Source: Chara braunii (Eukaryota; Streptophyta; Charophyceae; Charales; Characeae). From it: a stretch of 26,618 bases of DNA. This document shows positions 19,450-26,618 of the stretch, one piece after another. The translations under genes were made by a program, and so were the position numbers. The stretch covers positions 2,440,034-2,466,651 of the forward strand of contig BFEA01000120.1 of the NCBI GenBank assembly GCA_003427395.1. Direction: 5' to 3'. Under the pieces are notes generated by a model that had not been told where the DNA came from, ran no database searches, and saw only the letters and a program-made list of their open reading frames with translations. How positions within the stretch are numbered: the stretch's first letter is position 1; each line of letters starts with the position of its first letter.

Positions 19450-21715
19450 ATGCAGATTGATCCAGCACAGAATGCTCAAAATGTCCAGGATGGCAGGACC
19501 CTGATTTTGGGTTTTGCGAGGAAGGAACTGGGTAGCACGCTCGGGTCCTCTCTCCTCTCCCCCCCAAACCCGCTCCCTCCCCCCGCGCAGGACCACCATT
19601 CCTTACACATTCAAGCGAAGACGTCAGGGATATCAGTTACAACCGAAAGTCAATCATCAACAGAACAGCAAGGGCCAATCTTTCCAGCTTTAGACCTCAT
19701 AATGAGGGAGGGAGAGGGGGAGGTGTTAACGAAAGAAGAAAAGAAGGTTGAAGGGGGCAGACAGACACTACAAAGAACACAGTCCTCGCAGGCCTCTCAG
19801 ACCTCGCAGTCCCCTCAATCCTCGCGGACATCTGGGCAACCCTCTTGGGTAAAACGAGTTAGAGAGACTCTGGAAGATAAGACTTCAACCATTCCGAGAC
19901 TCTCCGTCAGTGAGACTGGCCTACCAGCAAAGGAACTGCAAGTCCCCCTGAGAAATTTGACATCTGCACGTGCACATAACACTCTTTCTCCTCCCCTCAG
20001 AACAAAAGGTAGTAGAGCAGGGAGGAAAAAAAACATTGATGAAATCCTACCCAGCAGACAAACTAACACAAAGAGACGCAATCTACACTAAGCACGCTAG
20101 CAATTGGATTTTCTACGACGACTGTGCGTATAGGTCAGTAAATGACAAAATTAAATGGGTTTGCAAAAGGTTGGAATCGATGAAAGACAGCCCGGAGGCG
20201 GTACAAGAATTCTTCCTGATCCAGCCTGTGTCGCCAACAGTCTTCACTGTGTTCAGTCTGTTCAAACAAGATAAACGCAAAATGGATGGGTGGAAAAAGT
20301 TGCATTGGGATCATTTTGATGTCCGTATTTATCCATGGTTGCCGAAGAAGATAGGGCCCGAGGAGAAAAAAGATCAATTGATGAGGGATTATTACTGGGT
20401 AAAACAGAGACACATACCTGTAGAGGTATAGGCGGCTTTTATTCACGATTTCGGCCAACGGTACAAAATGTAGACTTTATAGATTCACTACCAACGTATG
20501 TGGCCAAAAGGGATGACTATGTGATGATGACACTAGACCTCCCTAAAGATCAACCTTTCTCCCTAGACGATATCATCTCATTCAAGATGGGAGGAAGGCT
20601 GTACCAAATCCATACAGCACACAAGTTCAGACCTTGGTGCTACAAATGCAGGGCCTATGGCCACCTCTGCACTGAACTGGCATGTCCACAACACCCCAAA
20701 CAGACAGCAGGTATCAATGGCTCACTAAAAATGGACCCCCTCAGGCCAAACAGATGGCTGCCCAGTGTCCCGGGCTATGAGGGATGGGTGTATGTGGAAG
20801 ATCTCACACCGGGTGGCCAACCAAGTGGATGGATTTGGGAGGGAAGGGGGGATCCTTGCCGATCATCAAGACCTACGGTAGAGTGGAAACCTCCAATGCA
20901 GCAGCCCCCAAGACGCAACTCCCGCAAAGGAGAGGGAGAGGAGGAGGGAGGAAAAAATGACCAGAGAGAGCAGCAGCCAATAAGACCAGGCCCGCAGGCT
21001 CAAATGGCTCTTGGGATAAAAAATGCTAAAGAAAAGAACAAGGGGGCATATTCGGATGCCTCCTCGAGGGGTTCGAGTAGTGAACCAGATATCGTCGTTG
21101 TGCCAAGGGGGGGAAGGTGGAGAAAGTGCTCAAATGGTAACACTGAGAAGTACACAACATAACTCAGAGCAAATGGATGTGGACAACAACCCAACTCACC
21201 CAGAGGAAGTGACTTCCAGGCCAACAATGGTACAAATAGAAGGAGAAGGAAAAAAACTCTCAGACCCAAAGAGCTCAGATAAAACTCTGAGTAGCAGCAA
21301 GGGATTGACCACCGAGAACTCCGTTGTTATTAAAGGCCTGGGAGCGGTAAATGAAGGGATAAAAATTTTGAAAAACTTTTTATCCTCCACGGAGTCTGGA
21401 ACATATATTTTAAAGGATAAAATTGTAACAGCACAGACCGGGGTAAATTACCGGATAACAGAGCACTCCACAACTCTAGCAACTACAAAACAACTGAGCC
21501 CACCAAACCCTCTACAAAGATTGATTGCATCCACAGATACTCAGAGGAGACAGGCAATGCTATCTATTGAGATGCAAGGACGGAAAAAGGGATCTGGAAC
21601 ACAACAACCGGAAAGAGGGCGAGGAGGGAGAAATGCGGGGAGATCAAGAAACAACATGGGTTGTGGAATGTCGAGATCAGAAAAGGGGGCTGGAACAAAA
21701 CAGTGGGGTACCTGA
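19450..21715 (+). pseudogene. LINE ORF1-like protein with zinc knuckle, frameshifted
   Basis: ORF1 of L1-like LINEs makes an RNA-binding protein that packages the element RNA. Frame 1 begins plausibly at ATG 19450 (MQIDPAQNAQ) and is Ser/Gln-rich to about 20030. It shifts to frame 2 at an A8 run (20026-20033), giving KSYPADKLTQRDAIYTKHAS, WIFYDDCAY and WDHFDVRIYPW. Near 20425 it returns to frame 1 (GGFYSRFRP), leading to a zinc knuckle: WCYKCRAYGH with Cys at 20638 and 20647, His at 20662, and Cys at 20668 and 20683. The last spacing (H-x6-C) is longer than the usual x4. A charged tail follows. At a G7 run (21107-21113) frame 2 again reads better, to a stop at 21713-21715. The two homopolymer shifts could be decay or sequencing error. 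It precedes an ORF2 endonuclease on the same strand. Confidence 0.75.
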
Positions 21716-22900
21716 CGGTGGGGAAAAAACGATGGAAATGGTGGAAATGATGGAAGAGAAGGCTCTGCAAGTGGACTTAACAACAGAAGAGGGGGAGAGA
21801 GAAGTAGAAAAGGGATAAGGGGAAGGGAGAAGAGTCACAAAAAAAGGAAAGTCTAAGGGATAACAAACTAGTTAAGTGGATCCCTATCCAGGAGAATGAA
21901 CCACCACGTGACCCAGTAGAAGTCACGATACCCTACCAGCTCCAAGAAATAGTCTTAGAGCTTACGGGAGAACGTAAGTATATGCTCTTTTCCCGATCTT
22001 AAAAAGAGCAGCAAATAACCGTGTCTGACAAATCGGAGCAAAAGAATGGGACAAATGAAGATAAGGATGAAATAAATGGAAGTGAGTATACAGTTATTTC
22101 TGCACAACATCTTGAGGCCGCTACCATTTTGGAAAAAAATAATAATATAAATAATTTTGGGGCGGAGGGCCTGCAAGGTGGGCAAGCTACAACAGTACAT
22201 AAAGTTACTCTATTAACAACATGTGAAAACCAATCAGAAAAGAACAATGATGGCCCAACAGGCAAAAATGTGAATTCTGACGAGGGATAGGAACCTCCGA
22301 GTATGTATTTACAGACGATGGGGCAACGGAAACTGCAGCAGCTTCCCCCTCTAGTCTCACTCGAAGGAACACTGATAGGCAAGAGGCAGAAGCTACACCT
22401 TCTATTAGCAGAAGGGTATCCGAAGCTGACATTATCTAAGAGAGGGATACTAATTCTACCAGTGAGACTGAAAGAAGGGGTATGGGAGGTGGGATTGTCA
22501 GAGTCAGACGGATCTGCACATGGAGAAGTATCAGTGCATGGTACTCCGGCAGGTGTGTTATCAGCACTGCTAGGAAGAATGACAGGGGAAACGCGTTTCA
22601 AAACTGAGATTGTAAAAGTTATTCACGAACAGCTCCCACCAGGGGGATCCGTTGTGCTTATCCTTTCCACTGATGCGTGCAGGGTGTCGGCCACAGATGT
22701 GTTCCTCATATATGAACACTCACAAGCAGTCCACTTGCGCTGGTTCTCTCAATCGATCTTGGCTGAGCTTCAGCAACTGAAGGTTAAGGCAGGGGGCTTC
22801 TGGTCGGAGGTTGAAGTCAAAATTTTACTTTCCCACATCCTAAAAAATAGACATATGCTATTAGAACAGGGGGGTAAATTAGACTCTGGCCACTAGTTAC
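21716..22900 (+). pseudogene. inter-ORF region of the LINE with an unrecognised ~197-codon frame
   Basis: Frame 1 is open 22021-22287, broken by TAG (22288-22290), then open to 22896. The distal part (about 22590-22896) reads as an ordinary globular peptide (FKTEIVKVIHEQLPPGGSVV, YEHSQAVHLRWFSQSILAEL, GGFWSEVEVKILLSHIL). In 22290-22440 another frame gives a Thr/Ser/Glu-rich sequence more like an ORF1 tail. It may be the C-terminal half of ORF1 after more frameshifts, or an extra domain. I recognise no family. Confidence 0.45.
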
Positions 22901-22962
22901 CTCTTTAATCATAAATAAATTGTACAAGAAGAAGCAGGTTACCGATAACAGAAAGGGTGACC

Positions 22963-23893
22963 ATGGCAACTTTGAATGTATTGGATGTGTTGTACAATAG
23001 GGATAAAATGTGAAAACTGCTAAAGAGAACAACAAATCTAGACTTCAATGTAAATGGCTTGGCTTCGGCCAAACAACATAAAAGACAGGCAATCTACGAT
23101 CAAATCAAAGGTGTAGGAGGTAGACAATGGCCTGATGCTGTCTGTATACAAGAAACACATCTAATGGATAATGCTGACCATCATCATATACATAAACAAA
23201 TATGGCCCCATCAAGCCTTCAGGGTCCACGCTCCCTGTCCAGGAAGTGCAGGGGTAGCTATTTGGCTTCCCCCCGACTTTAGGATTGAACAGGTTAACAA
23301 AGAAGAGGGGAGATGGGTATACCTCTTGGCAATGTTGGAGATATATGTGGTAACAATATTGAATGTATATGTTCCAAATGATCCTAGGGAAATAATACGC
23401 TTCTTTGAATCAATTAGAGGACGTCTCCCGGTCGGTATCCCCATTATAATAGCGGGAGACTTCAATGCAACACCAAATAGACAACTGGATCGATGGCAAA
23501 TTCCTTCTCCATGTCCGTCATACATCGAAATTGATGAACAAATTATTGAAGGTATTTGTCAATTTCTCAACCTTTTTGATGCATACAGACGTCTCTACCC
23601 CACGAAACACACCTACACATGCTTTAGAAAGAGTCCAACAACGAAAGTCTCAAAGTCTCGTATAGATCTAATACTTTTGTCAGACGAGTTGGAAGGTGCG
23701 CTACGAATAACAGAAATATTCCCTCGCAATGTCTTTCCAGGCCTTGATCATGCAATGAATGTAGTGTTACTCTCTTTCAGGAAAAAAACAGATCAAGGTC
23801 GATGATTTTATAAATTGAATACCTCCCACCTTAGTATAGATTGGTTTAAAGTATATCTACAAGATGTTTGGTCATTTTGTAAAGGGAAGACAG
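22963..23893 (+). pseudogene. LINE ORF2 N-terminus: AP-type endonuclease, catalytic motifs intact, RT absent
   Basis: The L1-type endonuclease nicks target DNA to prime reverse transcription. Frame 1 is open from 23014 to 23802. ATG 22963 starts in frame but a TGA at 23011 interrupts. Motifs in order: DFNVNGLA (23041, the first Asn-containing motif), IQETH with catalytic Glu at 23152, AIWLPPDF, LNVYVPNDP, AGDFNATPN (Asp/Asn at 23458-23466), SRIDLI (23656) and LDHAMN with the final His at 23749. All catalytic positions expected of this superfamily appear present. A TGA at 23803 stands where LINEs usually have Gly in a G(R/K)G-(Y/F)-x-KLN motif; the frame continues as FYKLNTSHLSIDWFKVYLQDVW to a TAA at 23891-23893. 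No reverse transcriptase follows: sequence becomes duplicated and adapter-bearing within about 100 bases. Confidence 0.88.
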
Positions 23894-23958
23894 ACTAAAT
23901 TAAGGATGATATAAGATGTTTGGTCATTTTGTAAAGGTAAGACAGACTAAATTAAGGA
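23862..23958 (+). repeat. ~45-bp direct duplication, period 52
   Basis: AGATGTTTGGTCATTTTGTA starts at 23862 and again at 23914, each time followed by AAGG(G/T)AAGACAGACTAAATT and AAGGA. The first copy is still LINE ORF2 coding sequence. The repeat lies just before the adapter-marked rearrangement and may be an assembly artefact. Confidence 0.85.
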
Positions 23959-23998
23959 ATATGCTTCCAACAGGGCTGAGTGGGGTGTGTGGGGCTCA

Positions 23999-24300
23999 AC
24001 TTAGCCGTATTACCTACAACCACTCTTCAGCAACCATGCTGGCTTTACAATCATCAACAAGAAACAGAGATCACACAAGCCTTCAAAATTGCGCGCCCAC
24101 ACACTCCCTATTTTTCCTTTGAACAGCCAGTCGATCACAATAAGAAAAAATCTGGCCACGACTTGCGCCGCGCACCCGATTTTAGAATCAAACCCCGCTT
24201 CTATTGCTTGCAAAAGCCAGGGCGGGTACACTTGTAAGGGTATTCGCACGGACAACGGTGACTTCCAGGCCGCGCGGCCTCTCAAGCGACCAGTACCTCC
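23999..24300 (+). repeat. 302-bp duplicated segment, copy 1 (probable assembly duplicate)
   Basis: Identical to 24354-24655 except for one C/T difference and one N. It ends in CAGTACCTCC and is then interrupted by 15 bases plus the adapter. Copy 2, by contrast, continues smoothly into repeat R3. The simplest true sequence is one copy running straight into 24656. No gene recognised. Confidence 0.85.
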
Positions 24301-24353
24301 TTAATTGAATACCTCCTGTCTCTTATACACATCTAGATGTGTATAAGAGACAG
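24301..24353. other. Nextera mate-pair junction adapter (inverted Tn5 mosaic ends), artefact
   Basis: 24316-24334 is CTGTCTCTTATACACATCT and 24335-24353 is its perfect reverse complement AGATGTGTATAAGAGACAG, the 19-bp Tn5 mosaic end used in Nextera kits. The back-to-back pair is the circularisation junction of Nextera mate-pair libraries. The 15 bases before it (24301-24315) match 23811-23825 with one mismatch, as expected if an untrimmed mate-pair read was used to fill a gap. Not genomic. Confidence 0.97.
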
Positions 24354-24655
24354 ACTTAGCCGTATTACCTACAACCACTCTTCAGCAACCATGCTGGCTT
24401 TACAATCATCAACAAGAAACAGAGATCACACAANCCTTCAAAATTGCGCGCCCACACACTCCCTATTTTTCCTTTGAACAGCCAGTCGATCACAATAAGA
24501 AAAAATTTGGCCACGACTTGCGCCGCGCACCCGATTTTAGAATCAAACCCCGCTTCTATTGCTTGCAAAAGCCAGGGCGGGTACACTTGTAAGGGTATTC
24601 GCACGGACAACGGTGACTTCCAGGCCGCGCGGCCTCTCAAGCGACCAGTACCTCC
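24354..24655 (+). repeat. 302-bp duplicated segment, copy 2
   Basis: Same sequence as 23999-24300, with an N at 24434 where copy 1 has G. It continues without a break into repeat R3, so this is likely the correctly placed copy. Open frames on both strands have no recognisable domain. Confidence 0.85.
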
Positions 24656-25173
24656 TCCCTTTCGGAGAGAAACATCAATGCAGACTCTGATATTGTCTGT
24701 ACAGGCCCTAGACTCAGACTACTTGGACTGGTACCCGCCTAGACCTAGCCTAGAACTACTGGGCTCTAAAAATTCCAACTTTTTTTTCTTCTGCTTGGCA
24801 TCGAGTACCCGGCAAATCTACCTCTACTTTGTGTGGTGGTACCGGCCTACCTGCTCCTTGAGTGTTTTTCCGCTGCTCTGAGTGTCACAGGCCTCTTTCC
24901 TTGCCACTTGAGTGTTTTCCCCGCTGCAACCCTCAATGTCATGGCCACAGGTAAGTACCGGCCCTTCGACCTTCCGCGCGGACGAGAACCCTTGGGGGTC
25001 ACACACACACTCAAGCCGACAAGCACTCAGACAAGCACGCAGACCAGTGAGCACACACACACACAGACTTAGAAAACTCAGCAACAAGCAGGAAGCTCAG
25101 CAAGGCGTACATTCCATTGGGAAAACTTAGAAATCAGTTGTGTCTCAGTCCGTGTTTGGCAGGTCCTTACACC
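24641..25173 (+). repeat. dispersed repeat family R3, copy 2
   Basis: Collinear with 7991-8446; the shared landmarks are listed there. This copy has an internal direct duplication of about 53 bp around 24856-24945 (CTTGAGTGTTTT(T/C)CC followed by GCTGC, twice), absent from copy 1. The CA-rich stretch near 25000-25070 is expanded in both copies. No coding potential. Confidence 0.6.
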
Positions 25174-25194
25174 TGTCCCTTTCGTGGAAGCATC

Positions 25195-25845
25195 ACATTC
25201 TCCAGGTCAGCATTAGCAGCATGAGCCTCATGCATGAGAAGAGGTTTGCTGCAAAGGCCTCCCATTTCTGAGACTGGGGAGTGTGTATGCCCAGGAAGAT
25301 AAGCGGTACGTGCCATGGGAAGTGTTCCCCGACTAAGTAGTTTCACAGGGAGTCCCACCACCTCCACAGTTGCGCCACCATCGAGCAAGCCAGCAGGCAG
25401 TGTTCCAGGATTGCTGTCGCGGCTTGCGAGGATTTACCGCAGTAGGAGCAGATTGGGAACAGGACTCATAGCTGCTCCAAGTTTCTGCATGAGACAATCC
25501 AGTCAGAGGTTGGGAGGCATCTATGGAGGATCTGCCATCGGAGTGCCCGGTGGGCCGTTGGCATGATTTTCGAGTATCTGGCCCATGGCCGGTTACTGGG
25601 TTCCTGCTGATTGAGCGGAGAGTCTCTCTCCCATCTGGCCTTGACCACTTCAGTAGTCCGGAGGGGGGTGGGGGGGCTTACGTGCGGCTTTGTATCCCAC
25701 TTTCACCGTGTACTCCCATACAGGGACCGGTTTTCTGATTTCCGTTCCCATTCTGCTGGGTCAAAGGCAATGGGAGTATTGGGTTCGTGTGCCCACCTTT
25801 GTCGCCACGAGAGCCTAAGTTTGTGGATTGCAATTCTGTTCGTCA
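25195..25845 (-). pseudogene. LINE (L1-like) ORF2 C-terminal remnant, third copy, frameshifted
   Basis: Reading on the minus strand from about 25845: TPIAFDPAEWE, then VWEYTVKVGYKAA (the TVK linker motif), a one-base shift at a C-run near 25670, then VVKARWERDSPLNQQE, LRWQILHRCLPTSDWIVSCR, a TGA at 25466-25468, CSYCG, AILEHCLLACSMVAQLWRWW, a second TGA, and LFSCMRLMLLMLTWRM. The Cys/His residues of the zf-RVT-like region are all visible, unlike the plus-strand copy at 15004-16518, which it otherwise matches closely (LEHCLLAC, RWW, NLFSCMRL). RT and endonuclease are absent. Right of it lies SINE-like copy E, left of it repeat R3. Confidence 0.85.
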
Positions 25846-25873
25846 GAGATGGAGAACTGCAGGGAAGGTCTAG

Positions 25874-25975
25874 AGGTGCTGTTATGAGCAGACACCACTG
25901 TAGGATGGCTTCTGTCTATTGGTGGGAGCAACACCTGCTGGAAAGCAGGTCCAGCGTCGGGTGTCTGCATAAGGG
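25874..25975 (-). mobile_element. SINE-like retroposon copy E (core only)
   Basis: On the minus strand: GACGCTGGACCTGCTTTCC, AGCAGGTG, CTCCCACCAATAGA, then GTGGTGTCTGCTCATAACAG. This matches the 3' core of copies A and B. No A-tail follows on its 3' side (left of 25874), and neither head nor target duplication is evident, so it is truncated. The T-run at 26030-26054 lies on the wrong side to be its tail. Confidence 0.7.
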
Positions 25976-25985
25976 ATGGGGCTGC

Positions 25986-26618
25986 TAGAGAAGGGTGGAA
26001 CACAGGTGGTTAAGGTGTTTTCTGATGGTGTTTTTTTTTTTCCTTTTTTTTTTAAACTAAGATATATTCTTCTCCCCCCCTCTGGGGTTTTCATGGATAC
26101 TGCTCAAGGAAGGACACGAGCCAAGGGAGATTAAAAGTCTAAGGGTTTAAGGTTTAGACAGAGCCAAGGGTCTGGAGTCTAGATAGAATCAAGGCAAGCA
26201 AGGAAAAGACAAACCGAGGACAAATAGACAAAAAGTCAGGATTCAGACAGATTCAAGATAATTACGGTCCAAGGTTCAAGGTTTTCAGGAAGTCCGCAAG
26301 TTCCTCAGTCCTCTCTAGCATAGCACATCTACCCGGCAGCAGTACAGCTGAGAGGAGCAGGACCGAGGCCAACCGGATTAGCAAGAGTCAACCAGAATAG
26401 GCGGAGCAGGCTAACTTATGCAGGGGTGAGGGAGGGTATATCCTTCCACAAGGAAGTAATCAATGCCATCCACTCGGGCCTCCCAACCATAAAGGGGAGG
26501 AGCGTGCGTGAGTCTCAAATGTATCACATATTGACTTGCCGGGGGAATAGGAACCGGACTGTCGCTCCCCAGAATGGTAGGAGCCAGTACCACGAGGTTC
26601 TGTTTTCTTCAAAAAAAA
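25986..26618. other. window end, no gene recognised
   Basis: Contains a T-rich tract (26030-26054), a stretch with repeated AAGG and CAAGG phrases (26105-26290), and GGAAGTAATCAATGCCATCC near 26453 that loosely resembles the SINE-like heads. The window ends in a short A-run. Nothing else is supported. Confidence 0.4.

Noticed and set aside
24240-24270. Peptide IRTDNGDF resembling the DNG motif of retroviral-type integrases
   Set aside because: Only one short motif matches, with no other integrase residues nearby and stops in the frame. Chance is more likely.
26135-26160. Telomere-like phrase TAAGGGTTTAAGGTTTAG
   Set aside because: No perfect tandem TTTAGGG units; it is part of an AAGG-rich stretch.

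Overview
The window looks like a gene-poor, repeat-dominated stretch of a eukaryotic nuclear genome. I find no convincing intact host gene, tRNA, rRNA or CRISPR array. The organism is probably a streptophyte (green plant or charophyte-type alga). This rests on several fragments of an L1-like LINE of plant architecture: a zinc-knuckle ORF1, an AP-type endonuclease, and a zf-RVT-like Cys/His segment at the ORF2 C-terminus. The species cannot be fixed from sequence alone.

Left part (1-5020): a poly-G end, a (CT)33 microsatellite, and a degenerate ~190-bp tandem repeat built around two palindromes (about 880-2630). That repeat is interrupted by a SINE-like retroposon with a perfect 12-bp target-site duplication. 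Next comes an old ~80-bp tandem repeat (3120-4345) whose middle block is inverted, then a MITE-like element with GC-rich terminal inverted repeats (4734-5018). From 5020 to about 7990 I recognise nothing.

Middle (7990-16520): one copy of a dispersed repeat (R3), a P-Q-P duplicated block, more SINE-like copies, a minus-strand LINE ORF2 remnant (10387-11828), a 191-base assembly gap, two diverged units of the 190-bp family in opposite orientation, and a plus-strand LINE ORF2 remnant (15004-16518).

Right part (16520-26618): a diverged tandem pair (17083-17592), then a homopyrimidine region with its own ~235-bp tandem duplication. These lie upstream of a LINE copy with ORF1 (from about 19450) and an ORF2 that keeps every recognisable endonuclease motif but has no reverse transcriptase. 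It breaks off at about 23960, where the assembly itself is suspect. A 302-bp segment is present twice around an exact inverted pair of Tn5 mosaic ends (the Nextera mate-pair junction adapter) at 24316-24353, so this piece is library artefact and not genome. After it come the second R3 copy, a third LINE ORF2 remnant (minus strand) and another SINE-like copy.

The genes do not form a pathway. The common thread is retrotransposition: LINE fragments that once encoded the machinery, and A-tailed SINE-like copies that plausibly used a LINE of this kind. No novel functional system is convincingly present. The most notable items are the apparently undescribed repeat families and the adapter-marked misassembly.
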